A program made the translations under genes and the position numbers. Source: Amycolatopsis sacchari (lineage in GTDB: Bacteria; Actinomycetota; Actinomycetes; Mycobacteriales; Pseudonocardiaceae). Taken from it: a stretch of DNA of 64,000 nucleotides. Each line of letters opens with the position of its first letter. Position 1 is the stretch's first letter. The stretch lies in assembly GCF_900114035.1 (NCBI RefSeq), contig NZ_FORP01000029.1:20751-84750 (forward strand). Direction: 5' to 3'. The notes beneath the pieces were generated by a model, which had not been told where the DNA came from, did no database searches, and was given only the letters and a program-made list of their open reading frames with translations. This document shows, one piece after another, positions 15,356 through 24,216 of the stretch.

Positions 15356-17413
15356 TCAGTCCCGGCCGCCGCGCCGGTTCGGCTCCTCCACCACCGCGGC
15401 GTCCACGAACGTCCGCGCCACCACCCGGCCCTCCGCCTCCAGCCACAGGTGCAGGCGTGCCGGACCGCCGGGCGCCGGCACCCGCACCCCGATCGCGGCG
15501 GTGAGCCGGAACGGCTCCGCCTGCACCGCACGGGAATCCGCGGCCGCCCCGGGAAGACCGCGCGAACCCGGAGCCCCCCACGCCGCGTGCAGGGTCCCGG
15601 TGATCGGCGTTCGGCCGGTGTGCGAGACGTGCACGTCCAGGGTCAGCGGGGCGGCCGGCACCGGGATGTCGGCACCGGCGTGCGCGGGCACGAGATCCAC
15701 CACCAGCGTGGTCGGGGCGAACGCGTCGGCCGGGTTGAGGCCGCCCCAGTCCTTGGGCCTGCGGTGCGCGTCCAGCAGGCCCGCCATTTCGTGCTCGACG
15801 TCCGTCAGTTCGGTGTAGATGTAGCCGGAGAACCGGTCGTGCCTGCGGATCTCCTGGGTCTGCCAGCGCACGTGCCAGGCCCGCTCCAGGCTGGTGAAGC
15901 CCGCGCCGAACTCGCTGTTGAGCACCGGCACTCCGGCGCGGGGGAAGTCGGGCGAGCCGTAAAAGGACTTGTCCACCACGAAGTCCGGCCGGAGCTTGAC
16001 CTCGAACGTCTCCCGTGCGCCGGACGCGAGCGCGGCGAGGTTTTCCGCCCAGCGGCGCGGATCCTCGTCGTAGTAGTGCCAGTCGACGAGGTCGGTCTTC
16101 ACATGCGCCCAGCCGGAGTTCTCCACGATCGGACGGGTGTCGTCGAGCGAGCGCATGAGGTCGTAGGCGTGCGCGGCCGCGGCGGCGCGTTCCGGGCTGC
16201 CCGGGATGTCCCAGTCCAGGCCCCACTCCTCGTTGTACAGCCCCCAGATCACGATCGACGGGTGGTTGCCGTCCCGGCGGACCAGGTCGGGCAGCTGCGC
16301 CTCGAACCCCGCCACCGCCGCCGGGCTGAACCGGCTCGGACAGGGTGGTTCCGCCCACACCAGCATCCCCGTGCGGTCGGCGTGGTCGAGCCACCGCGGT
16401 TCCTCGAACTTCAAGTGTTTGCGCACGAGGGAAAAGCCGAGTTCCCTGGCCAGGTCGAGATCGCGGAGCAGTGCTTCATCGTCCGGTGCGGTGAGGCCGG
16501 TCTCCGGCCAGTACCCCTGGTCGAGCACACCCCGCACGTAGAGCCGTTCCCCGTTGAGGTACAGCGCCTCGCCACGGGTCTCGATCCGCCGCAACCCGCC
16601 GGTCACGGTCAGCCGGTCGGCTTCGGGCCCTTCGCCCGTACGCAGCTCGACCCGGTAGAGGTGCGGCGACTCCGGACTCCACAACCGGGGAGACTCGACC
16701 TCCAGCCGTCCCTCGAACCGGCCCGCGCTCGCCGTGAGCACGGTCTCCCTGCCTTCGAGGCGGGCCACGACCACCGCGGTGTCCGGAGCGTCACCGGCCA
16801 GCTCACCGGCGATGTCGAACCCGGTCAGTGAATCCCCCCGCAGGGAGACTTCGGCGACGTAGGTGCGTCCGCGCGCCTCCAGCCACACGCTCTGCCAGAT
16901 CCCGGACGTCGGCGTGAACGAGACACCGTCGTAGTCGTCGCGCGGGATCGAGCGCTGTTTACCGTGTGGGATCTCGCGCTTGTCCGCCGGGGCGTCCACC
17001 TCGACGGTCAACTCCGCGGGCCGTCCCGGCGCCAGCACGCCGGTCACGTCGAACTCGAACGAACTGTGCCCCCCGACGTGCGAACCGACCGCCACACCGT
17101 CGACCGACACGGTCGCCCGGTGGTGCACGGCACCGAAGCACAGCACCACCCGCCGTCCGGACCATGCGGCGGGCACGGTCACCGTACGCGAGTAGACCGC
17201 GTGCTCCAGCCAGGTGCGTTGGACGCCGGAAGCCGCTGTCTCCCAGGCGAACGGGACGATGATCGACCCGGGCGCGCCGTCGCCGGCGGTGAAGCGCCAG
17301 CGGCCGTTGAGGTTCAGCCACTGCGCGGAGCGGTCCCGGTCGGGCCGTGGGTATCCCGGCCGGGGCACCGCCTCCACGACGAGTGGGTCGACGGCGTTCT
17401 CGGCAATCGTCAT
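15356..17413 (-). CDS. Glycoside hydrolase family 2 enzyme (beta-galactosidase/glucuronidase type), cytoplasmic
   Basis: The 685-residue protein has the GH2 order: N-terminal sugar-binding jelly roll (LNGRWRFTAGDG near 35-45, FGAVHHRATVSVDG near 95), immunoglobulin-like domain (to about 275) and a TIM barrel. The acid/base Glu is in GLYNEEW (Glu395) and the nucleophile in PVLNSEFGAG (Glu501); SGIWQSVWLE is another conserved block. No signal peptide is present, so it should act on imported oligosaccharide. The ATG at 17413 lies five bases after the permease stop; the operon is binding protein, permease, permease, GH2. The bond it cleaves cannot be set from sequence alone. It shares a convergent terminator with the exo-glycosidase. 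Confidence 0.88.
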   Translation of the reverse strand: MTIAENAVDPLVVEAVPRPGYPRPDRDRSAQWLNLNGRWRFTAGDGAPGSIIVPFAWETAASGVQRTWLEHAVYSRTVTVPAAWSGRRVVLCFGAVHHRATVSVDGVAVGSHVGGHSSFEFDVTGVLAPGRPAELTVEVDAPADKREIPHGKQRSIPRDDYDGVSFTPTSGIWQSVWLEARGRTYVAEVSLRGDSLTGFDIAGELAGDAPDTAVVVARLEGRETVLTASAGRFEGRLEVESPRLWSPESPHLYRVELRTGEGPEADRLTVTGGLRRIETRGEALYLNGERLYVRGVLDQGYWPETGLTAPDDEALLRDLDLARELGFSLVRKHLKFEEPRWLDHADRTGMLVWAEPPCPSRFSPAAVAGFEAQLPDLVRRDGNHPSIVIWGLYNEEWGLDWDIPGSPERAAAAAHAYDLMRSLDDTRPIVENSGWAHVKTDLVDWHYYDEDPRRWAENLAALASGARETFEVKLRPDFVVDKSFYGSPDFPRAGVPVLNSEFGAGFTSLERAWHVRWQTQEIRRHDRFSGYIYTELTDVEHEMAGLLDAHRRPKDWGGLNPADAFAPTTLVVDLVPAHAGADIPVPAAPLTLDVHVSHTGRTPITGTLHAAWGAPGSRGLPGAAADSRAVQAEPFRLTAAIGVRVPAPGGPARLHLWLEAEGRVVARTFVDAAVVEEPNRRGGRD

Positions 17414-17418
17414 GTCTT

Positions 17419-18291
17419 TCAGCCCTTTACGCTTCCGGCGAGGATGCCGTTGATGAAGTGCTTCTGCAGCACGATGAACAGGATCAGCAGCGGGATGAGC
17501 GCGATCGACGCGGCGGCGAGCAGCTCTCCGGTGATCGTCGCGTAGTCGGCCCCCACCCGGTTGCCCGAGATGTTCTGGGCCAGGGTCACCAGCACCACCT
17601 GGAGCGTGGCCATCCGGCTCGAACTGGCCGCCACCACCGGCCAGACGACATCGTTGTAGATGTTCATGATCGTCAGCACGCCGAGACCCGCCAGCCCCGG
17701 CCGGATCGCGGGGACGACCACGCGCCAGAAGATGCCGAACTCGCCGCAGCCGTCCACGCGAGCGGCGTCGAGCAACTCGTCCGGCACCGCCGCGATCACC
17801 TGGCGCATCCAGAAGATCGCGAAGGCGTCGACCGAGCCGGGCAGGATCAGCGCCTGGTAGGTGTTGACCCAGCCGAGCTCCTTCATCTCCAGCAGCAACG
17901 GGATGACCAGGACGATCGTCGGGAGCATCAACGTCAGCAGCACGGCGCCGAAGATCAGGTGCTGGCCGCGAAAGCGGTACTTCGCGAACGCGTAGGCCGC
18001 CAGCGGCGCGAAGAACATCGTGATCGCGCCCTTGCACAGCAGCACGACTCCGGTGTTGAGGAAGCCGCTGCCGATCGGCACGTCCTGGAACATGCCGCGG
18101 AAGTTGTCGAGCGTGAAGTCCGCCGGGTCGAAGGCGAGCGGATGCCGGATGATCTCGTTCGCCGGCTTGAACGACGACACCACCGCCCACACCACCGGCA
18201 CGAGCAGTGCCACGGTCAGCACGAGCAGGAACACGTGCGAGCCGATCAGCGGACGGCCGGATCGCCGGCCCCGGACATCGAGGGTGGTCAT
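17419..18291 (-). CDS. Carbohydrate ABC transporter permease (MalG-like)
   Basis: This 290-residue membrane protein has six predicted hydrophobic segments and the EAA-loop coupling motif as DELLDAARVDGCGEFGIFWRVVVP. It ends LQKHFINGILAGSVKG, the standard MalG-family C-terminus. The ATG at 18291 follows the previous permease stop after two bases (TGACCATG). With the MalF-like partner it forms the channel of the CUT1-type importer served by the lipoprotein at 19265-20641. No ATPase gene is in the locus, so a shared MsiK-type ATPase elsewhere would be needed, which is usual in Actinobacteria. Confidence 0.92.
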   Translation of the reverse strand: MTTLDVRGRRSGRPLIGSHVFLLVLTVALLVPVVWAVVSSFKPANEIIRHPLAFDPADFTLDNFRGMFQDVPIGSGFLNTGVVLLCKGAITMFFAPLAAYAFAKYRFRGQHLIFGAVLLTLMLPTIVLVIPLLLEMKELGWVNTYQALILPGSVDAFAIFWMRQVIAAVPDELLDAARVDGCGEFGIFWRVVVPAIRPGLAGLGVLTIMNIYNDVVWPVVAASSSRMATLQVVLVTLAQNISGNRVGADYATITGELLAAASIALIPLLILFIVLQKHFINGILAGSVKG

Positions 18292-18293
18292 GG

Positions 18294-19268
18294 TCAGTCC
18301 TCCGCCCGCAGCAGCCGGACGAACAGCAGCGACGCCGCCATCACAACGATCACCAGGAGGAACGAGTTCGCCGCCCCGGTGCCCAGGTCCGCGCGGTTGA
18401 TGTGGTTGAAGAGGAAGAGCCCGGCCGTGGTGGTCGAGTTGTACGGCCCGCCCTTCGTCACCACGTACGGCTCGGTGAACATCTGGAACACCGCCAGCGT
18501 CTGCAGCACCACGCTGAACATCAGCGAGCGGCGCAGCAGCGGCACGGTGATGCTCCACAGCTGCCGCACCCGGCCCGCGCCGTCGAGCGACGCCGCCTCG
18601 TAGAGGCCGCGGTCGATCTGCTGGAGTCCGGAAAGGATGATCAGCACGACGAAACCCGTTGTCTTCCAGATGAACAGCAGCGCGAGGGTCGGCCTCGCCC
18701 ACCCGCTGGTGACGAGCCAGCCGACCGGCGGCAGGCCGAGTGCGCCGAGCACCGCGTTCACCGGTCCGTAGTTCTGGTCGAACAACACGATCCAGATCTG
18801 GGCGACCGCGGCCAGCGGCGTCACGAACGGCACCACGAACGCCACCCGGTAGAACCCGCGCATCCGTTTGACGGCGCCCAGCAGCACCGCGACGACCACC
18901 GACACCACCAGCTGCACCGGCACGATCAGCAGCCACAGCAACCCCGAGTTGCCCAGTGACGACCAGAAGGCACCGTTGGTCAGCAGGTAGCGGTAGTTCC
19001 CGAGACCGACCCACTCCGCGGCACCTGTTCCGTGCCAGTTCGTGAAGCTCAGGCGCAACGTGAAGAACAGCGGGTACACGCTGAAGGCGAGGAAGACCGC
19101 CACGAACGGCAGCACGAACGTGTAAGGCGCGAGGCGGCGGCGCCACCACGCCGGCGTGCGCCTGCCGCGCCGGGTTCTCACCGGGCGGGGCCCGGCGGTG
19201 TCCGCCGTGACGGGTACGGCGCCGCGCTCCCGGAACACGGTCGCCGCACCGGTGGGACGGGTGGTCAT
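18294..19268 (-). CDS. Carbohydrate ABC transporter permease (MalF-like)
   Basis: The 324-residue permease starts with a cytoplasmic Arg-rich tail, then FVLPFVAVFLAFSVYPLFFT as first membrane segment and the LSFTNWHGTGAAEWVGLGNY signature of MalF/UgpA proteins. The coupling loop is RGLYEAASLDGAGRVRQLWSITVP. ATG 19268 overlaps the binding-protein stop as ATGA. A much longer in-frame reading toward 20834 would cross the binding-protein gene and is rejected. Confidence 0.92.
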   Translation of the reverse strand: MTTRPTGAATVFRERGAVPVTADTAGPRPVRTRRGRRTPAWWRRRLAPYTFVLPFVAVFLAFSVYPLFFTLRLSFTNWHGTGAAEWVGLGNYRYLLTNGAFWSSLGNSGLLWLLIVPVQLVVSVVVAVLLGAVKRMRGFYRVAFVVPFVTPLAAVAQIWIVLFDQNYGPVNAVLGALGLPPVGWLVTSGWARPTLALLFIWKTTGFVVLIILSGLQQIDRGLYEAASLDGAGRVRQLWSITVPLLRRSLMFSVVLQTLAVFQMFTEPYVVTKGGPYNSTTTAGLFLFNHINRADLGTGAANSFLLVIVVMAASLLFVRLLRAED

Positions 19269-20641
19269 TTGCGCTCGATCAGGTTGGTCTGGATGTCCTT
19301 GCTCGCCTGGTCGATGACCTGCTGCGGGGTCATGGTGCCGTCCAGCATCTTCTGCAGGTCGGTGCCCAGGTAGTCGACCGCGGCGGACCACCAGACCGGG
19401 ATCGGCGCGCCGCCCGGAATCTGCCTGCCCGCCTCGACGGCGATCGGCCACAGGTCCTGGCCGCCCATCCCGTCGACCGGCTTGAACAGCGGCTTCGCCG
19501 GGTCGGCGGCGGGGTTGTAGGCGGGGATCGACGTGTTCGTCCCGCCGGGGTAAACGGCGTTCGGGCCGTAGACGGCGGTGTAACCGGCCTGGTCGAACGC
19601 CAGGAACCGGTAGAACAGCCAGGCGAGCTGCGGGTTCTTGGCGTCCTTCGGGATCACGAACGACGAGCCGCCCATCGCGCCGCTGCGTGCGCCGCCGGCG
19701 GTCCAGGCCGGCAGCGGCATCGCCCGCCAGTCGCCCTTCGTCGCGGTCAGCTGCTGCTGCGGGGCGAAGTCGAACCAGATGGCCCACGGGTAGAAGACCT
19801 CGTCGCCGGACTCCAGCGCGCCGACGTCGCTGGGCTTGAGGTATTCGGCGCGGGTGCCGAGGCCCTCCTTGCGCACCGTGTCGAGCCACGTCAGGATCTG
19901 CTGGTACGGCGGGGAGTTCAGCCGCAGCGCGCCGTCCGCGCCCGCCAGGCTGGTGCCGAACTGGCTGGCGAACATCTCCAGCTGGAGCTGGCTGTTGAAG
20001 CTGTCCTGCTCCAGGTGGATCGGTTTGGCGCCGGGCTTGTACTGCTGGTACTTCCTCGCCGCGGCGAGGAGGTCGTCGTAGGTCTTGATCCCGTTGGGAT
20101 CGATGCCGGCCGCGCTCAGCGCTTTCGCGTTGTAGAACAGCAGGCCGGGGTCGAGGTCGAAGGGCACGCCGTAGATGCCGCCGTTGACGGTGTTGACGCC
20201 GACCTTCTGCTTCGCGATGTCCTTGACGTAGGGCGCGAGCACGTCCTTGAGGTTCCACAGGTGGTCGACGTAACCGCCGACCTTCGCGTCGTCGAGGAAG
20301 ACGCCATCGGGCACGTCGGTCCCGGTGATCAACGTGTTCTGCAGCTTCGAGTCGATGTCGACGGCTTCGTGGTGGACCGTGACGCCCGGGTACTTCTCGG
20401 TGAACTTCTTGATCGCCGCGTCGAAGACCTTGAACAGGTCGCCGGAGCGGTCCCAGATCGTGATCTCGCCCTTCGGCGAGTCCTCGGCGGGAACCTGCAG
20501 CACGGAACCGACCGCCGTCGAGCCGCCGCCCGAACCGATGTCCGGGCCGCAGGCGCTCAGCCCGGCTGCGAACAGGGCGACAGCGGCCACGGCGGCGCCG
20601 CGACGGGCGAGGAGGCGTCCCCTCCGTCTGCGAGTGGGCAT
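19265..20641 (-). CDS. Extracellular solute-binding lipoprotein of sugar ABC transporter (family 1)
   Basis: The 458-residue protein starts MPTRRRRGRLLARRG, followed by a hydrophobic segment and the lipobox LSAC. The mature part is a family 1 sugar-binding protein with GEITIWDRSGDLFKVFDAAI, TEKYPGVTVHH, GVPFDLDPGLLFYNAKALSA and the C-terminal DLQKMLDGTMTPQQVIDQA. AAAGGAG lies seven bases before the ATG. It is the first gene of the importer/GH2 operon, divergent from the LacI gene; the shared region carries two operators. The ligand is probably an oligosaccharide released by the co-regulated exo-glycosidase or another hydrolase. Confidence 0.9.
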   Translation of the reverse strand: MPTRRRRGRLLARRGAAVAAVALFAAGLSACGPDIGSGGGSTAVGSVLQVPAEDSPKGEITIWDRSGDLFKVFDAAIKKFTEKYPGVTVHHEAVDIDSKLQNTLITGTDVPDGVFLDDAKVGGYVDHLWNLKDVLAPYVKDIAKQKVGVNTVNGGIYGVPFDLDPGLLFYNAKALSAAGIDPNGIKTYDDLLAAARKYQQYKPGAKPIHLEQDSFNSQLQLEMFASQFGTSLAGADGALRLNSPPYQQILTWLDTVRKEGLGTRAEYLKPSDVGALESGDEVFYPWAIWFDFAPQQQLTATKGDWRAMPLPAWTAGGARSGAMGGSSFVIPKDAKNPQLAWLFYRFLAFDQAGYTAVYGPNAVYPGGTNTSIPAYNPAADPAKPLFKPVDGMGGQDLWPIAVEAGRQIPGGAPIPVWWSAAVDYLGTDLQKMLDGTMTPQQVIDQASKDIQTNLIERK

Positions 20642-20702
20642 GATGGCACTCCTTTGTGCGGAACAACGGCAGGGCGGCGTGCGGAAGGTCTGCACGCGCC
20701 GA

Positions 20703-20758
20703 TTTGCCAACGTGAGCAAACTCTACGACACGCTTGCACACGTTGCAAACGCTAGGAT
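20703..20758. promoter_or_regulatory. Divergent operator/promoter region with two LacI-type dyads
   Basis: Two dyads are visible: TTTGCCAACGTGAGCAAA (20703-20720) and TTGCACACGTTGCAA (20734-20748). On the minus strand TTGCAA (20748-20743), 17 bases, TAGAGT (20725-20720) make a promoter for the importer operon with its -35 inside the second dyad and its -10 touching the first. On the plus strand TAGGAT (20753-20758) can be the -10 for the LacI gene, so autoregulation is likely. Confidence 0.7.
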
Positions 20759-20781
20759 GACGGGTCGAGGAAGGGAGTGTC

Positions 20782-21795
20782 ATGGCGGTGACCTTGCGGG
20801 ACGTCGCGCACCGGGCGCAGGTCTCGGTGCGCACGGTGTCGAACGTCGTCAGCGGCTACGAGCACGTCAGCGCGAAGATGAGGCAGCGTGTGCTCCGGGC
20901 CATCGACGAGCTCGGCTACATCCCCAACCCCGTGGCGAGGACGTTGCGCACCGGGAAGACCGGGCTGCTGTCCCTGGTGGTGCCGGAGATCGACGTGCCG
21001 TACTTCAGCCAGCTCGCCCGCGAGGTCATCGACGCGGCCGCGCACCTCGGGTTCCAGGTGATGATCGACCAAACGGGGCACGACCACGAGCGGGAACGCC
21101 AGCTGCTGCGTGGCGGCGGACGGCGCAACCTGTTCGACGGGATGCTGTTCGCGCCACTGGCGACACGGGACGAGCTGCGCGACGTGGACCCCGCCACGTC
21201 CTCACCGCTGATCCTGCTGGGCGAGCACGTCTTCGACGGCCGTTTCGACCACGTCGCGATCGACAACGTCGTGGCGGCCCACGACGCGACTTCGCACCTG
21301 CTCGACCGCGGCCGCACGCGCGTCGCGGCGATCGGCGCGCAGCCGAAGGAGACGTACGCGACCCCGTTGCAGCGCACGGAGGGATTCCGGAAGGCGCTGC
21401 GGGAGCGCGGTCTGGCACCGGTGCACACCCTGGAACGCACGGCGGCCCACTACGGCCGCTCCGACGGCTACGCCGCGGCCACGTCGCTGCTGCGCGGATC
21501 GCCGCGCCCGGACGCCATCTTCTGCTACTCGGACCTGCTCGCGATGGGGGCGATCCGGGCGGTGTTCGACGCCGGCCTGAACGTTCCGGAGGACGTCGCG
21601 GTCATCGGCATCGACGACATCGAAGAGGGCCGGTATTCCCGGCCCTCGCTCAGCACGGTTTCGTTGGACACGCCCTTCATCGCCCGCACCGCGGTCTCCC
21701 GCCTCGCCGCACGCATCGAGGACCCGTCGCTGCCCGCGGAGGAGTTCATCGCCCCGCACACGCTGATCACGCGGGAAAGCACGGAGACCCGGTAG
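20782..21795 (+). CDS. LacI-family transcriptional repressor of the glycan locus
   Basis: This 337-residue regulator has a LacI helix-turn-helix at the N-terminus (VTLRDVAHRAQVSVRTVSNV) with the hinge helix region IPNPVARTLRTGKTG, and a periplasmic-binding-like effector domain (DRGRTRVAAIG, DAIFCYSDLLAMGAIRAVF, VAVIGIDDIEEGRYSRPSLS). GGGAG precedes the ATG. It is divergent from the importer/GH2 operon. The near-identical dyads at 13279-13293 and 20734-20748 and a third at 20703-20720 are the likely binding sites, so it probably represses importer, GH2 and exo-glycosidase genes until a sugar is present. Confidence 0.92.
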   Translation: MAVTLRDVAHRAQVSVRTVSNVVSGYEHVSAKMRQRVLRAIDELGYIPNPVARTLRTGKTGLLSLVVPEIDVPYFSQLAREVIDAAAHLGFQVMIDQTGHDHERERQLLRGGGRRNLFDGMLFAPLATRDELRDVDPATSSPLILLGEHVFDGRFDHVAIDNVVAAHDATSHLLDRGRTRVAAIGAQPKETYATPLQRTEGFRKALRERGLAPVHTLERTAAHYGRSDGYAAATSLLRGSPRPDAIFCYSDLLAMGAIRAVFDAGLNVPEDVAVIGIDDIEEGRYSRPSLSTVSLDTPFIARTAVSRLAARIEDPSLPAEEFIAPHTLITRESTETR

Positions 21796-22046
21796 TGCCG
21801 GACAACTACATCGCCACGTGGGCCGCGTTCTTCGAGTTGCTTCCGCAACGTGGGCGTCGCCGGAGCCGACCGCTGCCGCGGGCTTGATCGTCTCTCAGCT
21901 GATCAACACCACCCCGGGTCCGTACTCCTCGAGCAACCCGGCCGGGTCCACCTACCCGCGCCCGTGGCGGGTGGCCGTTCTCGTCCGGAACGCGGCGAAG
22001 CCGAAACCCGCCATCACCCCCGGTACTGGGGAGGAGGAGCCCGTCC

Positions 22047-22868
22047 TCACCGGGTGAGGGCGGTGCGCACGAGCCGTGCGACGGCGTTCATGCCCGCCTC
22101 GTTCGGGTGGTACGGAGTGCGCCCGGACGGGACGGTGTACTTCTCCACCCACGGGGTGGCTGAACAGGCGTCGTGCCCCCGGCTGGCAGGGGTGACCTCG
22201 ACGACGGTGGATCCGGTGCTCAGCGCGGCGGCGCGGGTGGAGTCAGCCAGCCGGAGGGCGATGCTGTGCTCGAACGCGAGCTGCTCACGCGTCAGTGGGA
22301 CGCCGTCGCAGGCGACGGCAGTCGGCACGATGCTCAGGTACTCGACGAACACCATTTTCGCCTGTGGCGCGCGCTGGCGCACGGCGTTCGCGACGTTCTC
22401 CAGCCGGCTCTGCAGGACGCCGAAGGTCGCGTTGATGGCGTTCTGGTCCACGGTGCCGCACCCTGTGCGGCCGCTGGTCTGGCAGGAGTAGGTGTTCAGG
22501 CTGCCGATGTAGTTGACGTCATTGCCGCCGATGGTGGCCGTCACCAGCCGCGTGTCCGGTGTGACGGCCTGGATCTGCGGGGGCAGCCCGGCCTGGCCGG
22601 AGTCGAGGATGTTGGCCGTGGTGGCCCCGCTGCAGCTGACGTCGGTGAGCGCGAGTCCGAGCTGCGCCGCCAGAACGCTGGGGTAGTTGTGGTCCGACCG
22701 CGCGCACACCGACGGACTCCCCGGCTGGAGCGAGGGAATTCCGGGGCCCGCGGCGAAGGAGCTCCCCATGGCGACGTACTTCGTGCCATCGGCCGCGGCG
22801 GCCGTCGGCACGCTCACCGCGGTGACGATCAGCGCGAGCAGTGAAAGCACGACACCGCGACGACGCAA
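22047..22868 (-). CDS. Secreted SGNH/GDSL-type lipase or esterase
   Basis: After a signal peptide (RRRGVVLSLLALIVTAVSVP ending about residue 27), the mature protein shows YVAMGSSFAAGPG (block I, nucleophile Ser in GSS), VSCSGATT (block II), ATIGGNDVNY (block III GxND) and the C-terminal YHPNEAGMNAVA (block V with catalytic His). Six cysteines suggest disulfides, as in Streptomyces lipases of this type. I chose the TTG start at 22868 because GAGGAGG lies six bases upstream; this gives 273 residues, while an upstream in-frame start at 22952 would place an unlikely tail before the signal peptide. The substrate may be a fatty-acid ester or acetylated glycan. Confidence 0.85.
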   Translation of the reverse strand: MRRRGVVLSLLALIVTAVSVPTAAAADGTKYVAMGSSFAAGPGIPSLQPGSPSVCARSDHNYPSVLAAQLGLALTDVSCSGATTANILDSGQAGLPPQIQAVTPDTRLVTATIGGNDVNYIGSLNTYSCQTSGRTGCGTVDQNAINATFGVLQSRLENVANAVRQRAPQAKMVFVEYLSIVPTAVACDGVPLTREQLAFEHSIALRLADSTRAAALSTGSTVVEVTPASRGHDACSATPWVEKYTVPSGRTPYHPNEAGMNAVARLVRTALTR

Positions 22869-23000
22869 CGAAGGCCTCCTCGAGTAGTGGAATGGTCTGA
22901 ACCGGTTGCCCGGTCCACGACCGAGTGTCGACCGCTGGGGAACCCCGGTCAAGCGACCGCAGTGATTTTATCCGCCGGTTGGCCAGAAGTGCCCGGAACG

Positions 23001-23043
23001 GCCCCGGCTCGTGCCCGCGCCCAGGGCGGGCACGAGCCGGGGC
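23001..23043 (-). terminator. Strong 18-bp perfect hairpin after the DUF4232-like gene
   Basis: GCCCCGGCTCGTGCCCGC (23001-23018) pairs perfectly with 23026-23043 around a 7-base loop, three bases beyond the stop of the minus-strand gene at 23046. It is a GC-rich actinobacterial-type terminator without a clear U-run. Confidence 0.75.
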
Positions 23044-23045
23044 GT

Positions 23046-23558
23046 TCAGGCGGGAGCGACGGCGGTGAGTTCGACGGTGTCGCCCTTCAGGGGGGCACCT
23101 GCGGGCCAGGCAATGGTGGTGGTGGAGCCGTCCGCGCTCGGCAGGTTCAGGTTCATCGCGGTGGGCACGAACGTCACCGGTGCCGCGGCGTCCTGGAGGA
23201 GGTACGACACCGCGGGGTGCTGCGCGGTCAGGTTCACCGGATCACCCGGCGCACCGGGTGCGTCAGGGGTGACGGTGATGTCGCTGCCGTTGTCGTGCCC
23301 GGCCACGAAGTTCACACCGGTGGGCACACCCTGCAGCTTGCAGTTCGTCGTCGGCGACGCCGCGGTGTAGCTGATCGCGTACGCCTCCTGCCCCGCCGCG
23401 GCTCCGGCATCCGGTGCCACCGAAACAGTCACGTCGTCGATACCGCACGGCCGGTCGGACGGCGAGGCGCCGGCCACCCCGGCGGCCAGCAACAAGCCCC
23501 CCGCGGCCATCCCACCGGCGACGACAACAGCAGCGGCACGTGCGCTCGTGCTGGTCAT
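23046..23558 (-). CDS. Secreted DUF4232-like protein
   Basis: The 170-residue protein starts at ATG 23558 with AAGGAGGAG close upstream. It has a signal peptide (ARAAAVVVAGGMAAGGLLLA, cleavage near GVAGASPS). The mature part has two cysteines in the arrangement of DUF4232 domains (PCGIDDVTVSVAP and NCKLQGVPTGVNFV) and ends with a beta-rich stretch closing WPAGAPLKGDTVELTAVAP. It is a diverged relative of the protein at 24217, sharing the C-x-G-x-P-G-V block and a closing WP block. The function of this family is unknown; an extracellular location is predicted. It is monocistronic, ending at a strong hairpin. Confidence 0.75.
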   Translation of the reverse strand: MTSTSARAAAVVVAGGMAAGGLLLAAGVAGASPSDRPCGIDDVTVSVAPDAGAAAGQEAYAISYTAASPTTNCKLQGVPTGVNFVAGHDNGSDITVTPDAPGAPGDPVNLTAQHPAVSYLLQDAAAPVTFVPTAMNLNLPSADGSTTTIAWPAGAPLKGDTVELTAVAPA

Positions 23559-24175
23559 GATCTCCTCCTTCGGTTTCGATCCCGTCCACCCAGAGGATGC
23601 CCAGCACCACACTCAGGATGCGTCGCAGCGATCTGAACCTCATCAACGCAACCTTCACGCCCTTCAGACGTCCGTGTGTGCGAACTTTCCGCAGCGGCAA
23701 GGAGACCCCACCGTCCTTTCAGGACCGGAAGCCGACGCCGGGCGACGAGTTCGTCCTCAAGCAGGACGCCGTGAGACAGGGCGCGGCACGACCACGACCG
23801 ACACTTCGGCAACCGCCGTTGCGGACATCGGTGACGATCCACCCGCCGCCGGACGGTGCGGCGGGGACGTCACTGGCCGCTCTCCCCCTCGCCGGCCACA
23901 CCGGCTCCGCTTTGACCAGAGGCGGCGTGCCCGGCAGAACGCCATCCGGCCCGCACCCCGTTTCCGGACAGGTCCAGGACGAAACTCCGGCGATCGGCGC
24001 GCGGCCGCCACCGGTCGGTCAGGGTGCAACCGATGCGCCCAAGCCGTGCAGGGTGTGCCTGACGATCAGCCTGCGCCACGTCCGACGTCCGACGATCTTC
24101 AGGGTTGCTTCCGCGTGATCAATCCCATCCGGGCGCATCTCCACAGCGCATGTGGGCATCTTTCCTGATGCGTTC
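23559..24175. other. Region without recognisable gene between the two DUF4232-like genes
   Basis: About 620 bases separate the divergent DUF4232-like genes. Short open frames exist on both strands but none has a plausible start site, codon pattern or family resemblance. It presumably holds two promoters; I cannot place them with confidence. Confidence 0.4.
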
Positions 24176-24193
24176 GATCAACGACGGTTGATC
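24176..24193. promoter_or_regulatory. Perfect 7-bp inverted repeat upstream of DUF4232 gene
   Basis: GATCAAC, loop GACG, GTTGATC lies 24 bases before the start codon at 24217, just ahead of the GAGAGGAG ribosome-binding site. It may be an operator or a leader hairpin. Confidence 0.4.
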
Positions 24194-24216
24194 ACGGAAC
24201 GAGAGAGGAGAACGCC

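Noticed and set aside
21818..22057. A 79-codon plus-strand frame after the LacI gene
   Set aside because: No ribosome-binding site or family resemblance, and it overlaps the convergent SGNH gene end.
22045..22059. CCTCACC-G-GGTGAGG palindrome at the SGNH gene end
   Set aside because: A one-base loop cannot form a hairpin and it covers the stop codon; probably chance in GC-rich DNA.
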